Notes: a model not told the origin generated them from the sequence alone. A stretch of 64,000 nucleotides of DNA from Bacteroidales bacterium (GCA_021373135.1 JAJFTH010000003.1:248001-312000); one strand, 5' to 3'. Shown: positions 8,001 to 17,703, numbered from the stretch's first letter. Numbers and translations are program-made.

Positions 8001-9890
8001 CTAATTTAAAGCCTTGAAGTTTTCCTCGTTATAAGGTTTCTTACCTTCCGGAGTAAACATATATTGAAGTTTGCTTTCATACTTCTTTTCAATCCTCGAA
8101 CGCATAATTTTCATGGTGCTGTTCATCAATTGATTCTTTTCATTGAACCCTTCAGATAGAAGTGCAAAAGCGGATGGTAACCAACGTTCCGGAAACATGG
8201 ACTCATATTTTCCTCCTTTACGGAATTGATTGATGGATTGAAGAATCAGTCTGATGGCTTCCTTCTTGCCCTCAGGTGTATCAAAATTGTGGATGGTTCG
8301 CTTCAAGGCATCCATGTCCGGATAGATCAGAGCCACCGTATAATGGTTCTGATTATTGTACAGCATGATCTGATTGACAGATGGAGAAAGTGTTGTGATG
8401 GATTCTTCTATCCCTTCCGGGCTGTATTTTTCGCCGTCGTTGCCAATCAGGAGACTTTTGGAACGGCCGAACACATAGAGAAATCCCATCTCATCCATAC
8501 GCCCAAGATCACCGGTGTGTAACCAACCATCCTTAACGGTTGCGGCAGTGGCTTCCGGATTTTTCCAGTAACCGGCCATCACATTTTCACCTTTTACGAC
8601 AATCTCCCCTTTTTGACCTATCCGAAGAATATTGTCTTTTTCATCACGAATGGTCACTTCCAAACCTTTGACAATCTGGCCGGATGTTCCTAGTTTATGA
8701 AAATCAATCTTGTTGCAGGAAATGACCGGAGTTGCTTCTGAAAGCCCATAACCTTGTAGTATGGGAATACCGGCGGCGTACCAAAATTTTTGCATGTCGA
8801 TGTCCAGATAGGCACCTCCGTCAACGAAAATTTTAAGCTTTCCACCCATGGCTGCACGCATCCTGGAGAAAAGCTTGTCGTTGAAAAGGGTAACCAATGG
8901 TTTGAGAATCCAGGTTCCTTTCGTCCCTTTATTATAACCGTCTTTGTTGTAAGCGATGGTCAACTTCATCGCAAGATTGAAAATCCATTCGGATAATTTG
9001 CCTTTTTCACGGACATTCTTTTCCACATTGTTTCTGAAAGTCTTGACCAGAGCCGGAACCGTCATGATAATCTCAGGTTGGAATTCGTTCATCGATCTTG
9101 GTATGTTCTTGATTGATTCGATAAAGTTCTTGCCGACCGGTACTGTTGCAATACTGCCACCTTGAGCCATAAAAGTGTATAAAGCGGTGACATGGGCAAA
9201 ACAGTGATCCAGAGGCAGGATGATCAGCGTTCTGGCAAATTCCGGAATAGCAACAACGGATAAGCTTTGCTCCACGTTGGCTGTAAAATTACGATGAGTG
9301 AGCATGACGCCTTTGGGGTCGGATGTGGTACCTGAAGTGTAGGATATATTGGCCAAATCATCGTTTTGGACACTGAGAGACATAGCTTGGATAGCTCCGG
9401 GGTTTGCTATATTATAACGGTCTCCCATAGCATATAATTCGTCAAAGGTCATTTCATCCTCCTGAAGGTCTTCAGGTTTCGCGCCCAATACGATGACTTT
9501 TTCAACGGTCTCGAGTCTGTCCCTGATAGCCCGAATCTTTTCCAATTGGGTATGGGATGTCAATACAAACCGGGCTTCCGAATGATTGAGACGGAACATC
9601 AAATCCGTCGCCTCAACCAATTTAACGGAAATCGGAACGTTTATTCCGCCAGCATATAATATGGCCATTTCGCCGATAATCCAATTGTTGCATGCTTCCA
9701 TGAGCAAAGACATGCGTTCCCCCTTTTTAAGACCAAGAGACATGATACCACCTCCAAGGCGGTATACCAAATCATGAGTTTGCTTGTATGTGATGGATTG
9801 AAATACTTTTTCCCCACGTTCATAAAGAAAAGGGGTTTCAGAATAGTGATTGACTGTTTCGTCAAAAAGATCGATGATGGTCTTCTTCAT
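8001..9890 (-). CDS. AMP-forming acyl-CoA ligase, tandem copy 1
   Basis: This is a 629-residue member of the ANL superfamily, long-chain acyl-CoA synthetase branch. The P-loop YTSGTTSDPKGVMLTHRN, the adenylate motif GYGLSEATP, the hinge TGDLG and a C-terminal lid with GEKYSPEGIEE are intact. It forms acyl-CoA from acid, ATP and CoA; chain length is not predictable. It is last in an apparent operon iorA-iorB-ligase-ligase and about 70% identical to its neighbour by eye, so it arose by tandem duplication. Together with IorAB it may activate aryl- or fatty acids, but this is inferred from context. Confidence 0.85.
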   Translation of the reverse strand: MKKTIIDLFDETVNHYSETPFLYERGEKVFQSITYKQTHDLVYRLGGGIMSLGLKKGERMSLLMEACNNWIIGEMAILYAGGINVPISVKLVEATDLMFRLNHSEARFVLTSHTQLEKIRAIRDRLETVEKVIVLGAKPEDLQEDEMTFDELYAMGDRYNIANPGAIQAMSLSVQNDDLANISYTSGTTSDPKGVMLTHRNFTANVEQSLSVVAIPEFARTLIILPLDHCFAHVTALYTFMAQGGSIATVPVGKNFIESIKNIPRSMNEFQPEIIMTVPALVKTFRNNVEKNVREKGKLSEWIFNLAMKLTIAYNKDGYNKGTKGTWILKPLVTLFNDKLFSRMRAAMGGKLKIFVDGGAYLDIDMQKFWYAAGIPILQGYGLSEATPVISCNKIDFHKLGTSGQIVKGLEVTIRDEKDNILRIGQKGEIVVKGENVMAGYWKNPEATAATVKDGWLHTGDLGRMDEMGFLYVFGRSKSLLIGNDGEKYSPEGIEESITTLSPSVNQIMLYNNQNHYTVALIYPDMDALKRTIHNFDTPEGKKEAIRLILQSINQFRKGGKYESMFPERWLPSAFALLSEGFNEKNQLMNSTMKIMRSRIEKKYESKLQYMFTPEGKKPYNEENFKALN

Positions 9891-9960
9891 TATTTATATT
9901 ATTATTTTGAAACAAGCCCATCATGATGTTACAGGTTTGTTTTTTTTAATTTATACTTTT

Positions 9961-11850
9961 TTAATTTAAAGCGTCAATATTTTTTTCATTAAAAGGATTT
10001 TTTCCTTCTGCCGTCATCAGTTGATCCAATCTTTTGGCATAATGCTTCTCAATTTTACCACGTACCATTTTCATTGTGCTGTTCATCATCTGGTTCTGTT
10101 CCGTGAAACCTTCCGAGAGAATGGCAAATGCAGCAGGAATCCAGCGTTCCGGGAACATACCTTCATAAGCACCATCCTTTCTGAATGCGTTGACCGATTT
10201 TTGAATCAGTTCAATGGCCGTTTTTTTTCCTTCCGGGGTATCATAATTGGAAATAGTTCGTTTCAAAGCATCCTTGGCAGGAACGATCAATGCCACAGTA
10301 TAGGGACTTTGGTTGTTGTACAACATAATCTGGTCGATATACGGTGAAAGTGTCACCATGGACTCTTCTATTCCCTCCGGGCTATATTTCTCGCCATCGC
10401 TGGCTATGAGCAAGCTTTTAAAACGGCCATATACATACAGGAAACCATCTTTATCCATGGCACCAAGATCTCCAGTGTATAACCAGCCATCCTTGATGGT
10501 ACCGGCAGTCGATTCAGGGTTTTTCCAGTAACCGGCCATGACATTTTCCCCTTTAATAACCATTTCTCCTTTTTGGCCTACAGGAAGGATGTTTCCCTTT
10601 TCATCACGAATAGTCATTTCCAGGTTCTTTACCAGAAAACCTGAAGATCCGAGCTTATGTTTTTTCAGACCGTTGGCCGAAATCACAGGAGTGGCTTCCG
10701 ACAAACCATAACCCTGAAACATCGGAATACCAATGGCATACCAGAATTTTTGCATATCGATGTCAAGCAAGGCACCTCCCCCGACAAAGAAGTCAAGCTT
10801 ACCGCCCATCGCTCCCCGTAATTGGGAAAAAATAACTTTGTCAAAAAACCGGACCAATGGTTTCAGCACAAACGTGCCTTTTGTCCCTTTGTTGTAGCCT
10901 TCCTTATTGTAGGCAATGGCCACTTTCAATCCCATACGGAAGAGCTTTTCAACCATCGGACCTTTTTCCCGAACGCCTTTTTCTATATTTCCCTTAAAAG
11001 TTTTCGCGAGTGCCGGTACACTAAGCAGAAGATTTGGCTGTATTTCTTTAATGGAAAGAGGAATATTTTTTAGGCTTTCAATAGGGGTCTTCCCTACAGG
11101 TACGGTAGCAATACTTGCTCCGCTGGCCATGAAACTGTAAAAACCGGCCACATGCGCAAAGCAATGATCCAGCGGAAGAATGAGCAAAGTTCTATAAGTT
11201 TCCGGGATGTCCATCAGCGACAAAGCTTGCTCTACATTGGCCGTATAATTTCGGTGTGTCAGCAGTATTCCCTTTGGATCAGCCGTGGTACCGGAGGTAT
11301 AGGATATATTGGCATAATCGTCGTTATCAACAGCCTCGGATATTTTCTCCATTTTACCGGGATTTGCTGCATTCCATTTTTCCCCGCCGACATATAGTTC
11401 GTCAAGGGTCATTTCGTTTTCCTGTAAATCTTCAGATTTTGCGCCAAAGACAATGACCTTTTCAACTGTTTTCAAACTGTCCTTGATGATCCTGATTTTT
11501 GGTAACTGAGTGGAAGATACCATCACAAAGCGAGCTTCCGAATGGTTAAGACGGAAAATGAGGTCATTGGATTCATTCAACTTGATGGATAAGGGGACAT
11601 TGACCCCACCGGCATGCAGGATGGATAGTTCTCCAATAATCCAAGAATTACAACCTTCTGATAGTAAAGCTATTCGTTCACCTTTTTTTAAGCCGAGGTT
11701 TAATAGACCTCCACTTAAACGATGTACCAAAATCTGCGTCTCTTTGTATGATGTAGAGCGAAAAACGATGTTACGTTCCCACAAAAATGGATTTTCTGCG
11801 TAAAGCGTCACGCATTCGTTAAAGAGATCGATAATGGTTTTTTTCTTCAT
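9961..11850 (-). CDS. AMP-forming acyl-CoA ligase, tandem copy 2
   Basis: This protein has 629 residues, exactly the length of the downstream copy, and the same motif order: TSGTTADPKGILLTHRN, GYGLSEATP, TGDLG, GEKYSPEGIEE. The main differences from copy 1 lie in the N-terminal 60 residues and around residues 240-330, regions that shape the acyl pocket in this family, so the copies may differ in substrate. The ATG at 11850 follows iorB by 51 bases and the stop lies 70 bases ahead of copy 1. Both copies look functional. Confidence 0.85.
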   Translation of the reverse strand: MKKKTIIDLFNECVTLYAENPFLWERNIVFRSTSYKETQILVHRLSGGLLNLGLKKGERIALLSEGCNSWIIGELSILHAGGVNVPLSIKLNESNDLIFRLNHSEARFVMVSSTQLPKIRIIKDSLKTVEKVIVFGAKSEDLQENEMTLDELYVGGEKWNAANPGKMEKISEAVDNDDYANISYTSGTTADPKGILLTHRNYTANVEQALSLMDIPETYRTLLILPLDHCFAHVAGFYSFMASGASIATVPVGKTPIESLKNIPLSIKEIQPNLLLSVPALAKTFKGNIEKGVREKGPMVEKLFRMGLKVAIAYNKEGYNKGTKGTFVLKPLVRFFDKVIFSQLRGAMGGKLDFFVGGGALLDIDMQKFWYAIGIPMFQGYGLSEATPVISANGLKKHKLGSSGFLVKNLEMTIRDEKGNILPVGQKGEMVIKGENVMAGYWKNPESTAGTIKDGWLYTGDLGAMDKDGFLYVYGRFKSLLIASDGEKYSPEGIEESMVTLSPYIDQIMLYNNQSPYTVALIVPAKDALKRTISNYDTPEGKKTAIELIQKSVNAFRKDGAYEGMFPERWIPAAFAILSEGFTEQNQMMNSTMKMVRGKIEKHYAKRLDQLMTAEGKNPFNEKNIDALN

Positions 11851-11901
11851 GACTGATATGATTAGTGAACAAAATCGGATGAAGTCAAATCGGAATTTCT
11901 T

Positions 11902-12489
11902 TTAATGCTTCATGTGACTGTCTGCCACTGCCTTTCCTGCAGCCAGGGCTTTCAGATTCATGTTGACGATGTCCTCCCCTTTTCTGCTAAAAATACGACG
12001 GATACCCTTTTCGATTTCTTCGTAATCCATGCCGATAAAAGGAGTAGCCGCACCAAGCATCACGATATTGGATACACGGATGGAGCCCAATTCTTTGGCA
12101 ATACTGTCGATATCAAGAATGACCTTGTTGGGCACAGCGTCGAGTGCTTTCTGCAGATCTGATGATTCCGGATAATCGGGGATGTTATTGAAAGGAGTGG
12201 AATTGGTGACAATCCAACCCTCTTTTGACAAATACGGCAAATAGCGCAAAGCTTCCATCGGTTCAAGGGACAAGATCAAATCGGCCTTACCTTTGGCAAT
12301 CAGGTCTGAATGGATGGGTTTGTCTGAGATGCGCAGATTGGACTGGACATCTCCTCCTCTTTGGCTCATACCGTGGACTTCTGCCTGTTTCATGTACAAA
12401 TTACGATGGACTGCTGCTTCACCGATAACGGCAGCGATGGAAAGGATACCTTGTCCGCCGACACCCGAAAGAATGATATCTGTTTTCAT
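11902..12489 (-). CDS. iorB: Indolepyruvate:ferredoxin oxidoreductase, beta subunit
   Basis: This 195-residue protein is the gamma-type domain of 2-oxoacid:acceptor oxidoreductases. It opens with ILSGVGGQGILSIA, the typical GxGGQG start, and contains MSQRGGDVQSNLRIS. With IorA it would oxidatively decarboxylate indolepyruvate and other aryl-pyruvates to aryl-acetyl-CoA, reducing ferredoxin. It starts 30 bases after the iorA stop. Length and motifs are normal for the family. Confidence 0.88.
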   Translation of the reverse strand: MKTDIILSGVGGQGILSIAAVIGEAAVHRNLYMKQAEVHGMSQRGGDVQSNLRISDKPIHSDLIAKGKADLILSLEPMEALRYLPYLSKEGWIVTNSTPFNNIPDYPESSDLQKALDAVPNKVILDIDSIAKELGSIRVSNIVMLGAATPFIGMDYEEIEKGIRRIFSRKGEDIVNMNLKALAAGKAVADSHMKH

Positions 12490-12519
12490 TTTTCTGAATT
12501 TTTAATGGAAGTCGTCACC

Positions 12520-14112
12520 TTACTTGTTCTTGTTTTTGCGGCTGGCCGTCTGAATACATTCCCTGCGGGGAATGATGACCGAAAGTCCGCGATAATTCAT
12601 TTCCAGACGGATGGTTTCAACCATCTCGTCATGGTTCTTTTTCAAAGGAACAAGTACCTTCAGGTGTTCCGGATCAACGCCGAGTCCCAGACAAATGGCT
12701 TCAATCTTGCCGGTACCGGCAGAATCCTGACCACCGGTCATGGCTGTAGTCTCATTGTCGGAAATGATGACGGTGATGGGTGCATTTTCGTTGACAGCAT
12801 CCAACAAGGAGGTCATGCCTGAATGGGTAAAGGTGGAGTCGCCGATCACAGCAACGGCATATTTCAAACCTGCATCTGATGCGCCTTTGGCCATAGTGAT
12901 GGATGCGCCCATGTCAACACAGGAATGAATGGCTTTATAGGGAGGCAAGTATCCGAGTGTGTAACAACCGATATCGCCGAATACTTTAGAATCTTCTCCT
13001 TTTTCATGTACGGCGGCATTCAGGGCATCATACATGTCGCGGTGGCCGCAGCCCACACACAATGAGGGCGGACGGTTTTTCACCACTTCCGGAAGTGCCG
13101 GTGTTTCCGGTAATTCGAAACCGAAGGCTTTACCGACAATATCAGGATTCAGTTCTCCTGCTCTCGGCAACCAGCCATCCTTTTTCCCATGAACAGTCAA
13201 ACCTATTCCTAGAAGTCCTTTCAACTGGTCTTCTATGAAAGGATACCCTTCTTCTACAACAACCAATTCCTTGCATTCCGTGACCATCTTACGCAATTTG
13301 GTTTCAGGCAACGGATATTGTCCGATTTTTAAAACGGGAAAAGGACATCCTTCCGGATAGTTTTCCATCAGGTAATTGAAAGCGATACCGCTGGCGACAA
13401 CACCTTTGGATTTATCCGGGCCATCCGTGTAGTGGTTGTATGCTGATTCTTCAGCATATTCCAGATAATCTTTCTGCGATTCCAGCAGTTTTTTGTACTT
13501 CAAGCGCGCTACTGCAGGCAATAACATGAATTGCTTGGGATCTTTTGAATAATGAAGCTCATTCTGTGGTTTCCTTTCACGACGTACGACACCGGCTCTG
13601 GAGTGAGCCAAACGGGTTACAATACGCAACATGACAGGTACGCCACAACGTTCCGACAATTCGAAGCCGTTATAAACCATATCGTAAGCTTCCTGCTGAG
13701 AGGAAGGCTCCAAGATCGGAACCATGGCAAAATTTCCATAAAACCTGGAGTCCTGTTCATCTTGCGAAGAGTGCATGGATGGATCGTCAGCTGCCACAAA
13801 GACCAGACCGCCGACTATACCTGTAATAGCAGAATTGATGAAAGGATCCGCACAAACATTGACACCCACGCATTTCATGCAAACCAAGGCACGTTTACCC
13901 GCAAAGGACATACCCAGTGCCGCTTCCATGGCCGTTTTTTCATTGGTGGACCAGCGACAGTGAATATTTTCTGTTTTATCTTTCTGAGTATTCTGAATGT
14001 ATTCCGTAATCTCGGTCGAAGGAGTCCCCGGATAGGCATAAACGCCTGAGAGGCCAGCGTCCAAGGCGGCTTGCGCGATAGCTTCATCTCCGAGTAAAAG
14101 TAACTTATCCAT
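12520..14112 (-). CDS. iorA: Indolepyruvate:ferredoxin oxidoreductase, alpha subunit without C-terminal ferredoxin domain
   Basis: This 530-residue protein has an N-terminal pyrimidine-binding domain (GDEAIAQAALDAG, YPGTPSTEI) and a C-terminal thiamine-diphosphate domain (CVGCGHRDMYDAL, GDSTFTHSGM, DNETTAMTGGQ). Well-studied archaeal IorA proteins exceed 600 residues and end in an 8-cysteine two-cluster ferredoxin domain. Here the chain stops after IIPRREC with a basic tail and no CxxCxxC motif. The stop is clean, so this looks like a natural short form, not a frameshift. A TACTTTTG -10 element lies at 14149-14142. Confidence 0.87.
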   Translation of the reverse strand: MDKLLLLGDEAIAQAALDAGLSGVYAYPGTPSTEITEYIQNTQKDKTENIHCRWSTNEKTAMEAALGMSFAGKRALVCMKCVGVNVCADPFINSAITGIVGGLVFVAADDPSMHSSQDEQDSRFYGNFAMVPILEPSSQQEAYDMVYNGFELSERCGVPVMLRIVTRLAHSRAGVVRRERKPQNELHYSKDPKQFMLLPAVARLKYKKLLESQKDYLEYAEESAYNHYTDGPDKSKGVVASGIAFNYLMENYPEGCPFPVLKIGQYPLPETKLRKMVTECKELVVVEEGYPFIEDQLKGLLGIGLTVHGKKDGWLPRAGELNPDIVGKAFGFELPETPALPEVVKNRPPSLCVGCGHRDMYDALNAAVHEKGEDSKVFGDIGCYTLGYLPPYKAIHSCVDMGASITMAKGASDAGLKYAVAVIGDSTFTHSGMTSLLDAVNENAPITVIISDNETTAMTGGQDSAGTGKIEAICLGLGVDPEHLKVLVPLKKNHDEMVETIRLEMNYRGLSVIIPRRECIQTASRKNKNK

Positions 14113-14141
14113 ATTTAGTCTGATATAATCTGCAAAAAGTG

Positions 14142-14149
14142 CAAAAGTA
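14142..14149 (-). promoter_or_regulatory. -10 element of the ior operon
   Basis: TACTTTTG on the minus strand matches the Bacteroidetes TAnnTTTG consensus. It would place the start of transcription about 23 bases ahead of the iorA ATG. No convincing -33 TTG was seen. Confidence 0.5.
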
Positions 14150-14155
14150 CATATT

Positions 14156-15184
14156 TTACTCTAAAATTCCATTGTTATTTAAAGCTTGATGATACGCCGT
14201 AGCATTCTTATTATGCTGGGACAAAGTGGTGGCAAATGCGTGATAACCTGAAAAATCATCTTTGGCACACATGAAAAGATACGAATGGTGCATGGGCATC
14301 AATATAGCATCAATGGCTTTGATGGATGGAATACGAATGGGGCCTGGAGGCAATCCCAGGTTTTTGTACGTATTATAGGGTGAAGCTATTTTTGTATGTT
14401 CTCTCAAAATACGTTTGATTGTAAAATCGCCAACGGCAAATTTAACGGTCGGATCTGCCTGAAGTGGCATGTCTATCCGCAATCTGTTTAAATACAGACC
14501 GGCGACCTTGGGCATTTCATCCGCTTTATTTGTTTCTTCTTCCACAATGGAGGCCAATGTTGAAACTTCCGCTTGCGTAAGGCCGATGTCCTTAGCTTCT
14601 GCCTTTCTGTTACTATTCCAGAATTTGTCATATTCTCTCAGTAAAAGTTCCAACAGCTTTTGGGGCGTTGTATTCCAATATACATCATAAGTATTTGGAA
14701 TGAAGATGCACATATAATTTTCGGCAGTATAATTCTTCATGTTTCTCCATGCAGGATCCCTGAAACAGTTCAGGATACTCAATGAATCGATCATCAGTTG
14801 TTTTGATAACCTTCCGGATAAATCTTCCACTGTACGTATATTGTTGAATGTCAGCTTAACAGGTGTTTGAAACCCCGATTTTAGATTTTTTGCTATTCTG
14901 AAATTTGATATTCCAGGTGTCAGGTCATAACGGCCAGGGTGCACGTTTTCCTTATAATCCAGAAAATTCAATAGTTTGACCAACCTTCTTGGATGCTTGA
15001 TTTTTCCAACTTCAATGAGTTGTTTCAAAACTTTTTCTTGATTATCACCAGGCCTTACATAAATGCTGACGGTCTTTTCGATTTTGCAGGGTGATTTGAC
15101 AAATGTCATAAAAAGATTCCCTGCAACATAAATGGCTACTGCCAATAGGCAGAGCTTCAATAAACGGGAGCTTGAACGCTTCAT
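14156..15184 (-). CDS. mltG: Endolytic murein transglycosylase
   Basis: This 342-residue inner-membrane protein has one N-terminal transmembrane segment (residues about 9-28), a LysM-like region (SIYVRPGDNQEKVLKQL) and the YceG/MltG catalytic domain. That domain has ASIVEEETN (catalytic Glu about 215-217), GLYLNRL, MPLQADPTV and GLPPGPI. It cleaves nascent peptidoglycan and sets glycan chain length. I chose the ATG at 15184, because the alternative at 15208 would overlap a -10 element (15213-15206). It lies 44 bases upstream of iorA, which has its own -10. Confidence 0.88.
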   Translation of the reverse strand: MKRSSSRLLKLCLLAVAIYVAGNLFMTFVKSPCKIEKTVSIYVRPGDNQEKVLKQLIEVGKIKHPRRLVKLLNFLDYKENVHPGRYDLTPGISNFRIAKNLKSGFQTPVKLTFNNIRTVEDLSGRLSKQLMIDSLSILNCFRDPAWRNMKNYTAENYMCIFIPNTYDVYWNTTPQKLLELLLREYDKFWNSNRKAEAKDIGLTQAEVSTLASIVEEETNKADEMPKVAGLYLNRLRIDMPLQADPTVKFAVGDFTIKRILREHTKIASPYNTYKNLGLPPGPIRIPSIKAIDAILMPMHHSYLFMCAKDDFSGYHAFATTLSQHNKNATAYHQALNNNGILE

Positions 15185-15205
15185 TTGATCTATAATTTGA
15201 TTGCC

Positions 15206-15213
15206 CAAAAGTA
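15206..15213 (-). promoter_or_regulatory. -10 element of mltG (decides the start codon)
   Basis: TACTTTTG on the minus strand fits TAnnTTTG. A start of transcription about 7 bases downstream gives a leader of about 15 bases to the ATG at 15184 and excludes the upstream in-frame ATG at 15208. Confidence 0.5.
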
Positions 15214-15246
15214 GCTGTTTTTTTCAAAATAATTACATCCTTAAAG

Positions 15247-15277
15247 TTTGGCGGGTAAAAAGACTTTTCTATCTTTG
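15247..15277 (+). promoter_or_regulatory. Consensus Bacteroidetes promoter of tRNA-Ser
   Basis: TTTG (15247-15250) and TATCTTTG (15270-15277) are separated by 19 bases, a perfect match to the -33/-7 pattern of the phylum. The tRNA starts 31 bases downstream. Confidence 0.8.
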
Positions 15278-15308
15278 CAACGCGAAAAGCGAATCAGCTG
15301 GCGCTCCC

Positions 15309-15395
15309 GGAAGGATGGGTGAGTGGCTGAAACCACCAGTTTGCTAAACTGACGTACTCGCAAGGGTACCGGGGGTTCGAATCCCCCTTCTTCCG
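15309..15395 (+). tRNA. tRNA-Ser(GCU)
   Basis: The 87-base cloverleaf has acceptor arms GGAAGGA and TTCTTCC, a T-arm with GGGGG-TTCGAAT-CCCCC and a long variable arm (GTAC/GTAC stem) as expected for serine. The anticodon GCT is at 15343-15345 in loop TTGCTAA. The first pair of the anticodon stem is a C-A mismatch. The discriminator is G and CCA is not encoded. A possible U-rich terminator follows at about 15401-15432, overlapping the end of the convergent MFS gene region. Confidence 0.93.
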
Positions 15396-15438
15396 CAAAA
15401 AAGGCAGTCTTGAAAAGAGGCGGTCTTTTTTTGTTTTA

Positions 15439-16650
15439 TTACACCTCTTTGGGCATTCTGCTATAAAAAAATAACAATATGGCAGACAATACCGCCGTGC
15501 AAGCCCCAAAATAAAATGGTACGCTTGAATTCACATGATCATACAAGATTCCGGCAATCAAACTGGCCGGAAGCAAGGTGATGCCAAGCAATGCATTGTA
15601 CATTCCCAATCCTGTACCTTTTCTGTTCTTATCAATGATATCGGAGACAAAAGCCTTCTGTATGCCGTCAGTCATGGAGGAATATAATCCATACATTGCA
15701 AAAAGCAGGATGATGACGTTCAGATTTTTAGTGATTCCAAAGCCAAAATAAACCAGCGCATAGATCAGAAATCCTCCTATCAGCAGTTTTTCCTTACCGA
15801 TTTTATCCGAAAGGCTACCCATCGGAATGGCCAGCAAAACCGAAACAATGCTTGAAATCAAGTACACCAAAGGAATAAAAGCAACCTTCACTCCCACTTC
15901 ATTGGCTTTAACGAGCAACAAGGCATCGGTAGAATTTCCCAATGTAAATACAAAGATGATGCCTAAAAACAGATAGAATTTTTTTGAAAAATCTTTAAAC
16001 CTAAAATTCTTAAGAAGTTGATGATCTCGTATTTTTGCCTCCTTGATGCCAAAAATGATGACTAAAATGCCCAACAATCCGGGAATGGCAGCAAAAAGGA
16101 AAATCAACTGATAGTTTTCGGGGTAAAAGATTAGCAAGACAAAGGCCAGCAACGGCCCGACAATGGCACCCATGTTGTCCATTGCCTTTTGAACACCAAA
16201 ACTTTTACCTGTTTCACCATTGGTGACGGAACCTACCACCAAACTATCGCGGGGAGCTGTGCGAATCCCCTTTCCTACCCTTTCAACAAATCTCAGATAC
16301 AAAACCTGCAAAGGAGAAACGACAAAAGCATACAGCGGCATGATCAATGCAGAAATGCCGTATCCGATCAACATGAAGGGTTTGTTTTTTCCGATTTTGT
16401 CACTCCAAAAACCTGATAATGATTTGATCAGAGCGGCAGTACTTTCAGCTATTCCTTCAATCAAGGAGAGACTTGTTTTAGAGGCACCTATGGATAGCAG
16501 GAACATAGGCATGACCGAATATACCATTTTGGCGGAAGTGTCCGTCAGGAAGCTGGTAAGGCCTGTAAAGAATATATTTTTATTTACACCGAGAAATTGC
16601 TTGTCTTTTTTAACTCCAACCTTTTCTTCCATCTTGTCTATATTAAACAA
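15439..16650 (-). CDS. Major facilitator superfamily transporter
   Basis: This 403-residue protein has about 12 transmembrane helices. The loop between helices 2 and 3 reads GFWSDKIGKNKP and its repeat in the second half reads GSLSDKIGKEK, both matching the MFS signature. The segment RFVERVGKGIRTAPRDSLV resembles a subgroup found in many bacteria and annotated only as MFS. The substrate is unknown. It starts 13 bases after the ketopantoate-reductase-like gene, suggesting co-transcription. An alternative start six codons later (MEEKVG) is possible. Confidence 0.82.
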   Translation of the reverse strand: MFNIDKMEEKVGVKKDKQFLGVNKNIFFTGLTSFLTDTSAKMVYSVMPMFLLSIGASKTSLSLIEGIAESTAALIKSLSGFWSDKIGKNKPFMLIGYGISALIMPLYAFVVSPLQVLYLRFVERVGKGIRTAPRDSLVVGSVTNGETGKSFGVQKAMDNMGAIVGPLLAFVLLIFYPENYQLIFLFAAIPGLLGILVIIFGIKEAKIRDHQLLKNFRFKDFSKKFYLFLGIIFVFTLGNSTDALLLVKANEVGVKVAFIPLVYLISSIVSVLLAIPMGSLSDKIGKEKLLIGGFLIYALVYFGFGITKNLNVIILLFAMYGLYSSMTDGIQKAFVSDIIDKNRKGTGLGMYNALLGITLLPASLIAGILYDHVNSSVPFYFGACTAVLSAILLFFYSRMPKEV

Positions 16651-16662
16651 ACAGCAAACCTA

Positions 16663-17583
16663 TCAACAATACCCATTCTGGATGAAATGTAATTGTTGCT
16701 CCAACATCGCCACTTTGGGCATATCAAAGCCGGCATCGCAAGCTGCAGATAGAGGCTCGGAATAGATTGCCTCAATTTCAAGAGGCCTTTTAAAGTCATA
16801 ATCCAGCTTCATGCTTGGTGCATAGGGCTTCATTCTGAGTGTCGAATCAAGCATATCCTTTGCAAACCCTTCTTCAATCCCCACACCGCAGGCATTGGCT
16901 GCGCCGATCACTTCAAGCATCAAGTCCCGTATAAGGTCGTAGGTTTCCTTATTTTGCATCAGACGTTCCGTCGTCGTGTTCAAAACCACGCACATGCCAT
17001 TATATGGTATATTCCAAACAAGCTTTTTCCAACGGGATTCTTCCAGATTGTCAGAATATCCGGCGGGGACGTTGGCAGCTTCCAAATCACAGCAAACCTG
17101 TTTCAGCAAGGCCTCGTTTTCTCCCTGATAAGAACCGACAGTGAGCTTTCCATAGTCCAAATGAGCAATATGCCCCTTCCCTATCTTATTGGAACAAATG
17201 AATGCCATTCCTCCGGCTATGGACAGGTTCGGAAAATCGGCAGCCAAATTGGATTCAATATGCAAACCGTTCTGAATCAGTATCACGCAAGTCTTTTCAT
17301 GAAGCAGTGGTGGGAGAATTTGTGCAAGCATTTTGTTGTTGTTGGTTTTCAGACATACGAAAATCACATCGCATGGAGGCATTTGTGCTGTGCTGTTGTA
17401 AGCGTTTATCTTGTTCAGATGGAAATCACCTATGACAGAATCCACCTTCAAACCATTTTCGCGGACATAATCATAGTCACTATGAAACAAAAAATGAACA
17501 TCATTACCGGCATGAGCCAGCATCCCGCCATAAAAACCACCAAGAGCACCGGTACCGATGACTGCGTATCTTAACTTTTTCAT
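16663..17583 (-). CDS. panE: Ketopantoate reductase family protein
   Basis: This 306-residue NAD(P)-dependent protein begins with the dinucleotide motif VIGTGALGGFYGG. It contains VCLKTNNN, QNGLHIE and the region KKLVWNIPYNG, holding the family's catalytic lysine, then a C-terminal helical domain with AIYSEPL. The usual reaction is ketopantoate to pantoate in pantothenate synthesis. PanB, the preceding enzyme, is encoded in the same window at 61920-62738 but not adjacent. Many ApbA/PanE homologues act on other 2-oxo acids, so the exact role is uncertain. Confidence 0.75.
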   Translation of the reverse strand: MKKLRYAVIGTGALGGFYGGMLAHAGNDVHFLFHSDYDYVRENGLKVDSVIGDFHLNKINAYNSTAQMPPCDVIFVCLKTNNNKMLAQILPPLLHEKTCVILIQNGLHIESNLAADFPNLSIAGGMAFICSNKIGKGHIAHLDYGKLTVGSYQGENEALLKQVCCDLEAANVPAGYSDNLEESRWKKLVWNIPYNGMCVVLNTTTERLMQNKETYDLIRDLMLEVIGAANACGVGIEEGFAKDMLDSTLRMKPYAPSMKLDYDFKRPLEIEAIYSEPLSAACDAGFDMPKVAMLEQQLHFIQNGYC

Positions 17584-17703
17584 GTATAAAATATGCTTAA
17601 AATATCAGGTACAAAATTACATATAATAAAAGAAAAACTACCTCACTATGGACGGGTAAAGCGGCCTTTTTTTATCGTAGTGAAAATCTTATCATTTCAT
17701 GCC

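Noticed and set aside
12361-12822. Plus-strand ORF across the iorA-iorB junction
   Set aside because: It is the reverse shadow of two well-supported genes and has no recognisable motif.
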